A DNA stretch of 64,000 nucleotides, taken from Chloroherpetonaceae bacterium. GTDB lineage: Bacteria; Bacteroidota; Chlorobiia; Chlorobiales; Thermochlorobacteraceae. The DNA is taken from contig JANRJQ010000007.1 of assembly GCA_033763895.1 (NCBI GenBank), positions 186,001 through 250,000 of the forward strand, given 5' to 3'. Both the position numbers and the translations under genes were made by a program. The notes under the pieces are model-generated. The model was not told the origin of the DNA and searched no databases. It saw only the letters and a list, made by a program, of their open reading frames with translations. Each line of letters opens with the position of its first letter. Positions within the stretch are counted from its first letter, which is position 1. Shown here piece by piece: positions 27,219 to 36,568 of this stretch.

Positions 27219-28610
27219 TTAATTGGGGTATGGCGAAAGTTTAGGATTCACTTCATAATAGTAGTCACTCTCTTCCGATAGCACCGCTTTTTGTTTCAAA
27301 AAGAAGTGAGGGTTTTTTAATGCAAACCCCGCAAGGAACCAAAGAGGAAAAGTGTAAGAAACCCATCTCGTAGGGTGAGCATAAAAGCCAATCATATAAA
27401 AGACATGAATCGCCAACCAAACATAATACTTTCCTCTCTGCTCTTCAGTGAACTTTCCCTTGTAAACAGTCAGTATATTCTTTATCCCTAAAAAAGCAGC
27501 CACATAAATCACAGCAAAGTAAAAGAAAACGCCAACATAACCCGTATTGTATAAATAGGTATAATAATCAGAGTGTGCCGCTCCAGCTAAACCCACAACC
27601 CTTTCATCGGCCCCAATCCCAAGGCCGATCATTTGAGTAAAAAGATCATTTTGATTGAAGTCATCCATAATCATATTCCAAACCGCCGTGCGACCCGTTA
27701 GCTTTGCATTTGCGAAACTGCCTGTTTCGATAACAACTGCCACATCACCAAAAAATTTATTGATGATGTCTGAATTGAACAATGCATAAAATCCACCAAA
27801 TACTGCTAAACCGAAAACCAAATAATTTCTTTTGAAAAAATACCAAGTAAAAATCCCTGCAATAACCGCAAGCGCGGTGGTTCTTACCCTTGCCAAAGAA
27901 AGCGTAATCACCAAAACTCCAAGAAAGGAGAGATATATCCATTTATTTTTCTCATCTTTCTTACTTAATAGATATAAACACAAGGGGCTTAATGTGATCA
28001 GATAAACAGACAAAGACCCGCCGTCAAAATAAATACCTGTATAACGAGAAGTATCTTCGAGCCCAAAACCCGATTCTCGCTGCTGTACAATGCCTAAACT
28101 GCTCGGATCAAAAATTCCGAAATATTGAAGGAGCAATGTGAAAAAAGACAATGCATATGTAATCACAAAGAGCCTTGCGAATTCATCAAATTTTTCTTCA
28201 TTATCAAAATATTGCCACCCGGCGATAAAAACAGCATAGGGGCCGATAATCCGAAACAAATCGGCAATTTGATCGGCGGTTGAATAGGTGGATTGAATGC
28301 GAAAGGCACAGAAGATAATCCAAACAACAAAAGCAACCATCCAACCGACCATTGGCATCGACTGTTGATAGAATTTTCTAAAGTACGCCATCCGAAAGGG
28401 TACCACAGCCAATAAGGAAAGAGGAATTAATACATACACAACGCGTTGAAGGCTTATTTTTGTGCCGATATTAATCCCCAAAAACCACGTCATATCGATG
28501 ATTTTTTGGAACGCAATCATATACATCGTGAGCCGAAGGGGGTCTTGGGCAAACTTGATAAAAAGGAAACCTAAGACGAAAATGATAAAAATTGGAGCAA
28601 TAATTTCCAC
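27219..28610 (-). CDS. O-antigen ligase-like polytopic membrane protein
   Basis: A 463-residue protein with roughly eleven membrane helices. A periplasmic region has SRYTGIYFDGGSLSVYLITL, then TGRTAVWNMIMDDF, MIGLGIGADE and AAHSDYYTYLYNTGYVGV, the R-x7-H-x-x-x-G-like layout of the Wzy_C/O-antigen ligase family. It probably polymerises or ligates the polysaccharide made by the genes upstream. It lies 18 bases upstream of bshA and 17 bases after the GT2 gene. Confidence 0.8.
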   Translation of the reverse strand: MEIIAPIFIIFVLGFLFIKFAQDPLRLTMYMIAFQKIIDMTWFLGINIGTKISLQRVVYVLIPLSLLAVVPFRMAYFRKFYQQSMPMVGWMVAFVVWIIFCAFRIQSTYSTADQIADLFRIIGPYAVFIAGWQYFDNEEKFDEFARLFVITYALSFFTLLLQYFGIFDPSSLGIVQQRESGFGLEDTSRYTGIYFDGGSLSVYLITLSPLCLYLLSKKDEKNKWIYLSFLGVLVITLSLARVRTTALAVIAGIFTWYFFKRNYLVFGLAVFGGFYALFNSDIINKFFGDVAVVIETGSFANAKLTGRTAVWNMIMDDFNQNDLFTQMIGLGIGADERVVGLAGAAHSDYYTYLYNTGYVGVFFYFAVIYVAAFLGIKNILTVYKGKFTEEQRGKYYVWLAIHVFYMIGFYAHPTRWVSYTFPLWFLAGFALKNPHFFLKQKAVLSEESDYYYEVNPKLSPYPN

Positions 28611-28627
28611 AATCTGAAGAATTTAAT

Positions 28628-29425
28628 TTACTTTTGAATGGGTTTACGTTTGTAATCACCACGCGACAGCATCTTTTCGAGCCAAATGTATAAAACAATG
28701 AAAAGATACCGGCTGCCCATTTCCTTAATCTTCAATTTCGACTCCCCGGCTTTTCGATTTGTCCAAGATATGGGAACAACGGCAAAATTATAGCCCCGAA
28801 CAATGGCCTTTAAAGGAAGCTCAACCGTCAGGTTAAAATGGTAGGCTATCAGCGGCTGCAACCCATTCAAAACCTCACGCCGATATGCCTTAAAGGCATT
28901 GGTCATATCATTGTGCTTGATATTGAATAGGGTTTTAATAAACCAATTTGCCAAGCGATTCAAACCCAATTTGAATGTCGGGTAATCATATACCTTCCCA
29001 CCTTTTATGAAGCGAGACCCGAAAACACATTCATATCCTTCTTTGATTTTCTTATAATACACCACGATATCATCCGGGTGGTCAGAGAGGTCTGCCATAA
29101 CGATGGCTACGGCTTCGCCTTCAAAATTTTCAAGCCCTTTTCGTACGGCAAAACCAAAGCCATTTGGCGGTGTATTGTTCAAATACCGAATTTGAGGGAT
29201 TTCGGCTGAAAGTGATTTAAGGATTTCTTCGGTTTTATCTCGGCTGTTATCATTAATCACCAAAATTTCATAATCGTCGATCAACTCTTTTTGAAACCTT
29301 GTGGCTATCGCCCGGAGTGTTTCTTCAATGCTTCCTTCCTCGTTATGCGCTGGAATAACAATAGAAAAAAACGGTTTATTTTTCTGCAACGACAAAAGCC
29401 TGCCCTCCCAAAAACTTCCACGCAA
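28628..29425 (-). CDS. GT2 glycosyltransferase, dolichol-phosphate mannose synthase-like
   Basis: A 265-residue GT-A enzyme. FSIVIPAHNEEGSIEETL is the N-terminal nucleotide-binding strand, VINDNSRDKT the next, and VMADLSDHPDD occupies the DxD position in the Dpm1/DPG-synthase style; GSRFIKGGKVYDYP fits the same subgroup. It would transfer a hexose from a nucleotide sugar to polyprenyl phosphate. It has no C-terminal membrane helices. The ATG given overlaps the upstream methyltransferase by 50 bases; two TTG codons at residues 11 and 13 are possible true starts. Confidence 0.85.
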   Translation of the reverse strand: MRGSFWEGRLLSLQKNKPFFSIVIPAHNEEGSIEETLRAIATRFQKELIDDYEILVINDNSRDKTEEILKSLSAEIPQIRYLNNTPPNGFGFAVRKGLENFEGEAVAIVMADLSDHPDDIVVYYKKIKEGYECVFGSRFIKGGKVYDYPTFKLGLNRLANWFIKTLFNIKHNDMTNAFKAYRREVLNGLQPLIAYHFNLTVELPLKAIVRGYNFAVVPISWTNRKAGESKLKIKEMGSRYLFIVLYIWLEKMLSRGDYKRKPIQK

Positions 29426-30047
29426 GCGGAATCATTAAATACAGTTTTACTAAAAAGACTGATTTGGGAAGTGAACTGTTGGTGGTGTAAGGTAAAAATC
29501 GTGGAATGTTAAGTTTTAATTTGTAACCCACCACTTCCAATACTTCAACTAACGCACGGTCGTCAATTGGGGTAATGTGATCGAAAAACATCCAATAATC
29601 ATGCCCAACGAAGCGGATATTGGGTTGAAGAATTAAGAGTTGGCCCTTTGGCTTCAGCACTCTCAAACATTCTTTTAAGGTTTGTGTGATTTCATCGCGC
29701 GTAATGTGTTCCAAAAAATTGGACATAAATATCCGATCGACCGAATCCGTCGCAACGGCTGAAAGATCGGAAGAAATGGAAAGAATCACTTCCACATTCT
29801 CATTCGCTCGCCGCGTGGTTTCTTCATTAATGTCCACGGCAATTTTGCGCTTGGCTTCAATATTATTGATAAATTCACAATACCCGGCTGCAACTTCAAG
29901 GACTGTCGCGTCCTTGGGGATGTACTTCTGAAAAAAATCTTTGCACAAGACTTTCCACATTTCGGCTCTGAACTCTGTTTGAGCGCGAAACCTTAATTCA
30001 TAAATTTGATCGACCGCGAGCTCTTGAATCGATGAATTACTTAACAT
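29376..30047 (-). CDS. Class I SAM-dependent methyltransferase
   Basis: A 223-residue protein with SAM motif I VLEVAAGYCEF near residue 49, an acidic end of strand two (AVDINEE), and MSNFLEHITRDE in the motif III/IV position, then LRVLKPKGQLLILQPN, the usual post-I pattern of methyltransferase type 11/12 proteins. The C-terminus is hydrophobic (VKLYLMIPLAWKFLGG). It probably modifies a sugar or lipid-linked intermediate alongside the overlapping GT2. Target unknown. Confidence 0.82.
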   Translation of the reverse strand: MLSNSSIQELAVDQIYELRFRAQTEFRAEMWKVLCKDFFQKYIPKDATVLEVAAGYCEFINNIEAKRKIAVDINEETTRRANENVEVILSISSDLSAVATDSVDRIFMSNFLEHITRDEITQTLKECLRVLKPKGQLLILQPNIRFVGHDYWMFFDHITPIDDRALVEVLEVVGYKLKLNIPRFLPYTTNSSLPKSVFLVKLYLMIPLAWKFLGGQAFVVAEK

Positions 30048-30175
30048 GCTTAAAAATTAAATGGACAAAACACAATATACAGAAAAAGCTTGGGAAGGGC
30101 TGTGACTCAAACAATTAATATGGAACACTGATTCAGCTTATTTTCACTGACTTTTATCTGGGTTCATCTGCTCTA

Positions 30176-32638
30176 TCATTGTTTTCTGCGTTCTATCAAA
30201 AAAGAGGTTGTGATTGCAAAAAATGTGATTACCCACGAAATCATCGATACCCACAATGACATTCGATGCCATCGCGGCTGGTAAATCAGTTGCAAAACAC
30301 TTTCTCCTTTCTTCACAAAAACCGCTTGCATCGCATAATTGACACGGTGTAAAGCAACTTCGTAATTGTTGATGTATGCCCGCCATCCATTGTAATCGGT
30401 ATTGGGTATTACCACCCATCCGCTGGAATTCGTTTGAAATTGAACCGTTAACTGATTCTTTCCACGCTCGAATTTTATTATTTCAAATGACTTAATGATT
30501 GAAATCTCAAAAGAATCGTGCAGAGGGTTTTTTGAAACCTTTGATTCAAGGGTTTCAACGAAGTTTGGATGGGATTCAAAATAAACGGTATCTCTTGAAA
30601 AGTTTCTTTCATTCGGTTTTTGAACAGCCGCCACGCCTGAAAAATAGGCTCCTCCAGCCCAAAGTTTATTCCTGTAAATCGAAATCGCACCTTCAAAACA
30701 TTTCACGAAATTTGTATCGCGAATTTCACGCTTCTTGTGAACCAACAGATACTTTACATTGAGAAGCGAAAGCCGCTCGGCCTCGATTTTCTTTTCTGCC
30801 AGCCATCCCACATTTCTTGGCCCCATATTCGAATTCCCATCAATCGTCGAAATCCCGTAAGCCGCTAAATAATTGGGGTAAAAAATCCATCGTTCGCCTT
30901 GGGTGTGGAGCGTCATAACACGAAAATCGGTTGAGTCTGATTTCAAAAATCGTGTTTCCACTGTTTCAGGATAAAGTGGTGTTTTCATAGGGTCTGAAAC
31001 CGGAAGCCAATTGAAATCATATTTCCACAAACTTAAAATAACCGCCAATGAAATTGCTAAATATGAAATTATCGGATTTACTTTTCGTTTAAGCCACAAT
31101 GCCCAAATTGTTAAAGTGAAAGCAGCTAAAATCAGCGGAAACCATAAATCGAATGATGTCAGCGAAAAGTGCTGCAATACTTTTTCGGAGCGCGCAAGAA
31201 ACCAACTTTCATTGCCTTGAGCCGCAATGTTCGATTTCATAGCAGCATTTAACAGACCCTCGACTTTTGCTTTAACTTCATCTCGTTTAATTACAATAGC
31301 AAGACCAGCGATAATTTGTAAGAAAAACACCACAATGATACCCCATAATCCGATTTTAATATGATTTTGTAGTTGCTTTTTATCCCAAAACCCTTCCAAA
31401 GTTTTGGTCATATAAATCGCAGAAGCAATTAAAGCACCAAATACAAACACCATCCAAAAGCGATGATACAGGAGTTTATAAAGCGGGGTGAGAATCGGGA
31501 GTCCCAATCCTAAAATCATTAAAAGAATAAATGGTCTTGCCTTAGCCATTTTCCAAAGGGTAAAAGCTGCCACAAGTGAAAAGTAAAAAGGTAAAAATCC
31601 AATGTAGGCGCTGAATTCGTCGAGGGTTGTTCCAAGCAATTTTGATGCGTCTAAGGCGCGTGGGCTTCCTAACAGATCGGGAAATGGAATCGTGATTAAA
31701 AACGGTAACGATAAAAGGCGTTGCAAAAGGGTATAATGCTTTGAATTTGTTGCAACCCTATTCGATTCATCCAAAAGAAAAAACTCCAAATAAGGCACCC
31801 AAGCAGCCAAAGAAAGAATGAGGGAAATGATGCCAATTGCGAGTGGAATGAGCAAGAGAGAACTTATTGAAGGGACGCGGGATTCAAGCGACCTAAAATA
31901 ATAGAACACCGTAAATATAACGACGACAAACACCGCGGTTTGCAAACTTGACCCCAAAAATGCGAGTGCCGTAAATAGGCAGACTAGCCCATAATGCCAA
32001 ATTTTCCGCTCTTCAATAGCCCAATCCAATGTAGCAATCATGAACGGCACCCAACAGAATGCGCTAACCATATACCGAAAATGAAGGTTCGTCATAAACT
32101 TCCCGTTCAGCATATAAACAGCTGCAAAGAGCAAGGCAATCCAATACGCAATGCCAAAACGCCGGAGCAATAGAAACATTCCGAAACCCGCAATCCAAAG
32201 CTCGGTAAGCAGCAAACGGTGATAAGCGCCGGGCATATCGCCAAGCGTAAGGATGATATTGAGCGGGGTAAATTGAACAAAACACGAATTTGCAAATTGT
32301 GGGAAACCCCCAAAGATATAAGGATTCCAAAGTGATAAGTCGCCTGAAAGCCACGCCTCGCGCGTTAGTTGAGCAACGGGGTAATAATGCGTAAGTGCAT
32401 CGTTGATAAAATGATTATGAACATCAGCTGTCTTTCCCTCGGCGTAGGGTAAATACATTGTATTCATAATATCCAAGGGGAGGAGGATTTTCCCCTGAAA
32501 AACAATTTGATAAAAAAACGCAAGCAATATGAATAAAAGTATAAGCGCGGCGAGGGGAATTTCTATGTTCCTTGATTTTCCGAGAAAGTCAATCCTTAAC
32601 GGGAGAAGTTGAAGTGTATTTGTGGAACTATTGGTCAC
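30176..32638 (-). CDS. YfhO-like large polytopic membrane protein
   Basis: An 820-residue protein with about a dozen membrane helices in the first 560 residues and a beta-rich soluble part at about 580-760, ending with a last helix. GKILLPLDIMNTMYLPYAEGK and FGGFPQFANSCFVQFTPLNI are typical of YfhO/GT-C membrane proteins, as are WVVIPNTDYNGWRAYIN and LQLIYQPRWHRMSLW at the end. Relatives glycosylate teichoic acids or outer-membrane polymers with polyprenyl-linked sugars. The 128 bases downstream of the next gene's start (30048-30175) show no gene. Confidence 0.82.
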   Translation of the reverse strand: MTNSSTNTLQLLPLRIDFLGKSRNIEIPLAALILLFILLAFFYQIVFQGKILLPLDIMNTMYLPYAEGKTADVHNHFINDALTHYYPVAQLTREAWLSGDLSLWNPYIFGGFPQFANSCFVQFTPLNIILTLGDMPGAYHRLLLTELWIAGFGMFLLLRRFGIAYWIALLFAAVYMLNGKFMTNLHFRYMVSAFCWVPFMIATLDWAIEERKIWHYGLVCLFTALAFLGSSLQTAVFVVVIFTVFYYFRSLESRVPSISSLLLIPLAIGIISLILSLAAWVPYLEFFLLDESNRVATNSKHYTLLQRLLSLPFLITIPFPDLLGSPRALDASKLLGTTLDEFSAYIGFLPFYFSLVAAFTLWKMAKARPFILLMILGLGLPILTPLYKLLYHRFWMVFVFGALIASAIYMTKTLEGFWDKKQLQNHIKIGLWGIIVVFFLQIIAGLAIVIKRDEVKAKVEGLLNAAMKSNIAAQGNESWFLARSEKVLQHFSLTSFDLWFPLILAAFTLTIWALWLKRKVNPIISYLAISLAVILSLWKYDFNWLPVSDPMKTPLYPETVETRFLKSDSTDFRVMTLHTQGERWIFYPNYLAAYGISTIDGNSNMGPRNVGWLAEKKIEAERLSLLNVKYLLVHKKREIRDTNFVKCFEGAISIYRNKLWAGGAYFSGVAAVQKPNERNFSRDTVYFESHPNFVETLESKVSKNPLHDSFEISIIKSFEIIKFERGKNQLTVQFQTNSSGWVVIPNTDYNGWRAYINNYEVALHRVNYAMQAVFVKKGESVLQLIYQPRWHRMSLWVSMISWVITFFAITTSFLIERRKQ

Positions 32639-32670
32639 ACATTCATTGATGAAATTGTGAAAAATTTTCT

Positions 32671-33729
32671 TTAGGAATTAAAGAGTTTAGAGAACCGCGA
32701 TTCATTCTCTTTAATCCAATTGAATGTGTCTTGAAGAATCTCTTTTGGTGTGCGTTTGGGTTTCCAACCGAACTCGGGCTCAGTTTGCCCGTTATCGGTC
32801 ACATACCAAATCACATCGGCAGGTCTATTTTCGGGACTTTGCATAACGGAGACTTTATTCCCCGTGATTTCTTCGCATAAGGCAGTGGTTTCTAACAGCG
32901 AAAGGCTTACCGGCCGTGAGCCGCCGGAATTAAATACTTCCCCGCGATACTTCGGCAACGCAGCCAGTTGTTTCTCAACCAATTCACACAAATCAAGGAC
33001 ATGTAAGAGGTCTCTCACCTGCTTCCCTTTTCCACCAAAACCAATATACTTGAGGTTCTTTTTGAAATAGTGCGCCGTGAGCCAAAATGTAAACACTCCT
33101 TGATCGACTTTGCCCAACTGCCACGGCCCGGCAATAACGCCACAGCGATTGATGATTGCAGGCATATTGTAACTGTGGGCATATTCTTCCAAGATCACCT
33201 CTGATGCAAGTTTTGTAGCCCCATAGAGGGAACGCGCGCCTTTTAAGTCAAACTTTGTGGATACCCCATTAATTGAAACGCCTTGCGAATTTTCTTTTAA
33301 TTCGAAACGCGTATCACGCTCCACAAATTGCAACTCATTGAGACGCGTGTAAGGATAAACTCGCGAGGTAGAGATGAAGATTACCCCTGCGCCGGTTTTA
33401 CGGGCATACTCAAAACAATTGAGCGACCCAGCCAAATTCACATTGAGCATATACCGTGCATCATCGCCCTCTGTGCCCACAAGCACTGAAGGCTCGGCAC
33501 TGCATTCAATCAGGGTGTCAAACGAGCCTTTGAGCTTCCCGAAATCTTCGGGATTACGGATATCGCCGTGAACAAAGTCGCAGCCGAGTTCTAAAATTCT
33601 GGATAAGAGAATTTCCGAACCACGACGCGAAAGGTTATCCAAGCAAGTGACTTGATGCCCTTTTTGAGAAAGATAAACAGCTAAGTTGGAACCGACGAAG
33701 CCGGAGCCGCCAGTGATGAGAATTTTCAT
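32671..33729 (-). CDS. NAD-dependent SDR epimerase, CDP-paratose 2-epimerase-like
   Basis: A 352-residue extended SDR. The NAD site is ITGGSGFVGSNL (5-16), LDNLSRRGSE follows as in CDP-paratose/tyvelose epimerases, and FVHGDIRN and GKGKQVRDLLHVLDLC are also characteristic of that group. Catalytic residues are S120-T-S near RVYPY, Y169 and K173 (YGATK). The substrate is likely a nucleotide hexose or 3,6-dideoxyhexose, but CDP-paratose itself is not supported because no CDP-sugar genes were seen. The upstream gene's stop overlaps its start by four bases. Confidence 0.82.
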   Translation of the reverse strand: MKILITGGSGFVGSNLAVYLSQKGHQVTCLDNLSRRGSEILLSRILELGCDFVHGDIRNPEDFGKLKGSFDTLIECSAEPSVLVGTEGDDARYMLNVNLAGSLNCFEYARKTGAGVIFISTSRVYPYTRLNELQFVERDTRFELKENSQGVSINGVSTKFDLKGARSLYGATKLASEVILEEYAHSYNMPAIINRCGVIAGPWQLGKVDQGVFTFWLTAHYFKKNLKYIGFGGKGKQVRDLLHVLDLCELVEKQLAALPKYRGEVFNSGGSRPVSLSLLETTALCEEITGNKVSVMQSPENRPADVIWYVTDNGQTEPEFGWKPKRTPKEILQDTFNWIKENESRFSKLFNS

Positions 33730-35309
33730 TTCTTGAAAATTAGTAAAGTATCAGTTTTATTAATAGGAATCTTATAAGCCTGCTTTAATTCATAAGATTG
33801 AGAATTATTACTCTTAACTATAAAATAGTGGTCTAAATGATTTAGTGAATCTGATTTACTAGGTTCACTAAAATAAATATAATTTTTATCAAAGACCGAA
33901 TAGAATAATAAATCAGATATGTTCGCTTTGTCAATTACAACAAAGTCCTTTTTTTCCGAAAAATACTTCCTTATTTCTGAAGTAGTTAACTGATTAGGGT
34001 AATTTAGACCAAAAGAGAAATAGTAAAAAAAAATAAATTTAATAAATATTAAAATATAAAGGATTAATTTAACTTCATATTTAACAAATTTAAAAGAAAG
34101 TTCTAAAATAGATAAAAATAAAATTAAAAAAAGAAAAGATAGAAAAAAAACATGATGTGTTCTCGGGTACATTATAATGTTTATAGAGAAATATAATAAA
34201 ATTGTTACTATAAATAATAATACAAGAATATTATTATCAAAATTATATCTAATTTTAGTTTTTTTTAAGTCTATTAGTAAAAAAGGAAATAACAATAATC
34301 CTATAAAAAAAATAAATTCTATTACTCTAAATTTTGAATTTTCCCATAAAAACAGTGAGGTGAATAAAGGAATAAAAAGATCACTTAAATTTTGAAGACA
34401 ATGTTTAATAAAAAATTTAGGATTTTCCGAAAAAGCACCTATTAATGAATCAGCTCCATTGAAAATTAAACAATTAATTTCACGAACCTTTTCATAATCA
34501 TACCATATATTTAAATTAATGGTCGGGTTCCATTTAATATAATTCCAACAAAATTGCATAATAAATGCGTCATAAAATCGACTGACCGGAGATTGATTTG
34601 ATATTAAATAAAAAAAAGAGGTAATCAATAATGATAAAGCAAAAATTATAATAACAAAAATATTAGAGAAATTAAAATTCCTAAAAAAATATATAAGACT
34701 AAAAATTAAAAAAATAATAAAAATTACCTTCAATTCGGGTCTTATAAATTGCAAAAAAGAAAAAACGAATAAATAGCTAAAAATAAAATATTGTAATTTT
34801 TTTTTATTGGAGCAAATTAGAAAATTGACAATAATAATTACCAAGGAAAGATGCGAAGATTTTGGCCCAGCATTCAACAAACCTTTAGATAAAAATATAA
34901 GTGAAATTATGACTAAAGCAATTATTGGAGGAAAATCTAGGGTTCTACAAACCAAATATATACTTATTAATATTATAATATAAAATAGATAGGTGTTAAA
35001 ATAGTAAATAATTGTTGGATTTTCAAATATAAACCAAAATAATGAATAATAAATCATGTATATAGGCTGATTATCTTTTAAACTAACATGATCCGAATAA
35101 TAAAATTTAAAGTTTTCTTTAAGATATTTACCTTCAAATATTTTCCAAGCGTCATCTCCAGCACCTAAGTCTGTTACATTTATATTACCCGTAAATATAA
35201 AGCCAGACCAAAAGTAGAGAAGAGAAAATATGAATATAATTATTATATTAAAAATATCTTCTCTTTTATTTTGATAAAAATCAGTATGATTGAAAATAAA
35301 ATTTTTCAT
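33726..35309 (-). CDS. Polytopic membrane protein, GT-C-like, strikingly AT-rich
   Basis: A 527-residue protein with ten or more membrane helices. An early periplasmic loop holds NVTDLGAGDDAWKIFEGKYLKENF, reminiscent of the first-loop acidic motif of GT-C transferases, and the C-terminal 90 residues are soluble. No exact family is recognised. The gene's DNA is exceptionally poor in G+C; two sampled 60-base lines have 7 and 9 G/C. That is far below the flanking sugar-nucleotide genes and suggests recent acquisition. The reading frame is intact. Confidence 0.7.
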   Translation of the reverse strand: MKNFIFNHTDFYQNKREDIFNIIIIFIFSLLYFWSGFIFTGNINVTDLGAGDDAWKIFEGKYLKENFKFYYSDHVSLKDNQPIYMIYYSLFWFIFENPTIIYYFNTYLFYIIILISIYLVCRTLDFPPIIALVIISLIFLSKGLLNAGPKSSHLSLVIIIVNFLICSNKKKLQYFIFSYLFVFSFLQFIRPELKVIFIIFLIFSLIYFFRNFNFSNIFVIIIFALSLLITSFFYLISNQSPVSRFYDAFIMQFCWNYIKWNPTINLNIWYDYEKVREINCLIFNGADSLIGAFSENPKFFIKHCLQNLSDLFIPLFTSLFLWENSKFRVIEFIFFIGLLLFPFLLIDLKKTKIRYNFDNNILVLLFIVTILLYFSINIIMYPRTHHVFFLSFLFLILFLSILELSFKFVKYEVKLILYILIFIKFIFFYYFSFGLNYPNQLTTSEIRKYFSEKKDFVVIDKANISDLLFYSVFDKNYIYFSEPSKSDSLNHLDHYFIVKSNNSQSYELKQAYKIPINKTDTLLIFKK

Positions 35310-35359
35310 AATTTAACATGAAAAGGGATGAAAAAAAGATAATTTTAACGATGAAATTA

Positions 35360-36568
35360 TTATATAAATAAATTATATTTAATTGTTTCAATTGCAATAT
35401 TTGCACAATATTTCCAACTAAATTTCTCCAATTGCTCATTTGTTTTATTTATTAATAACTTTCGATAAATACCATCAATTGTCAATTTCTCAATTGCATC
35501 CTTAACTTCTTTAGTTTCCTCAGGATTCACCACAATCCCCGCATCCCCAACTACTTCCGGCATAGAAGACGTATTGGATGTGATTACCGCAGTTCCTGAC
35601 GCCATTGCTTCCAAGAGTGTCATCCCAAAACCTTCATAAAGTGAAGGATGAAGATTGGCAACCGAACCGGTGTATAAAGCGGAAAGTTCATTATCAGTCA
35701 CAGGAGGAAGCAATTGAATGTACGACTCGGCTTCCTCCTCGCGAACAACTCGGTAAAATTCTTCAACTTCAGGCTTCCCATATTTTGCCATTACACCGGC
35801 AAAGTAAAGAAACATCGGAGTTTTTATCTCTCGCTTTGCTGCCGCGAAGGCACGAACGATTCGCTCTGTGTTTTTGGAAGCATAAATGCTGCCGACATGA
35901 ATAAAATAGGGGCTTTGAATCTTGTATTTGGCTTTTACTGTATCAATTTCATTTTGCGGGCGCGGGTAAAAAACCTTTCTATCGCAATCAAGATAAGTGA
36001 CGGTAATCTTTTCTGCTTTAGCACCAAAGTGCTCAATCAAATCATTTTTGGTTGCTTCTGAAATTGCAAAAATGTGATCGGCAAGTTCAACATTTTTTGA
36101 AGTACGCGTATTTAACCGCCGTCCAAATGCTTCCCCTTTTTTCGAAAGAAGTTCGTGGATAACATCATAAATGGTAATAACCACCTTCATCTCACTTGGT
36201 TTAGTGCCAATGTCGCGCTCACCTGAAAAATGAACCACATCAAGCCCTGCCGATTCAAGTGTCCGGTTGTGAATGAATCTCCGTTGGAGAGCGCGAATTT
36301 TTATACCCAAAGATGAATCCATAAATGGGAGATAAATTTCGCGCATTAATGGGAGAATCGATACATTCTTTTTCGGCTGAACAAGTTCTTCAATCGGCTT
36401 TGGTGATAAATGCGAATGAATCAATAAATAATAGTGATTTTCAGAATCAATGTCTAAAAGATTGAGCAGAAGATTTTTTTGATAGACTCCGATTCCGCCG
36501 ATATTTTTATTATCGCCTTTTCGTGCTAAGCCGTAGTGCAAAAAGCGAATATCAAGCCCAATCTTCAT
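35360..36568 (-). CDS. GT4-family glycosyltransferase (mannosyltransferase-like)
   Basis: A 402-residue GT-B enzyme with the N-terminal glycine loop GGIGVYQKNLLLNL, an IYDVIHE segment and AISEATKNDLIEHFG, all typical of WbdB/MtfB-like mannosyltransferases. The donor site is NLHPSLYEGFGMTLLEAMASGTAV with E-x7-E. A long basic insertion follows the N-terminal sheet. Its ATG overlaps the stop of the upstream SDR by four bases. The GDP-mannose pathway genes nearby make a GDP-sugar donor plausible. Confidence 0.87.
   Translation of the reverse strand: MKIGLDIRFLHYGLARKGDNKNIGGIGVYQKNLLLNLLDIDSENHYYLLIHSHLSPKPIEELVQPKKNVSILPLMREIYLPFMDSSLGIKIRALQRRFIHNRTLESAGLDVVHFSGERDIGTKPSEMKVVITIYDVIHELLSKKGEAFGRRLNTRTSKNVELADHIFAISEATKNDLIEHFGAKAEKITVTYLDCDRKVFYPRPQNEIDTVKAKYKIQSPYFIHVGSIYASKNTERIVRAFAAAKREIKTPMFLYFAGVMAKYGKPEVEEFYRVVREEEAESYIQLLPPVTDNELSALYTGSVANLHPSLYEGFGMTLLEAMASGTAVITSNTSSMPEVVGDAGIVVNPEETKEVKDAIEKLTIDGIYRKLLINKTNEQLEKFSWKYCANIAIETIKYNLFI

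Noticed and set aside
35605-36061. Plus-strand ORFs antisense to the GT4 gene
   Set aside because: Shadows of the real minus-strand gene, with no family motifs or start signals.
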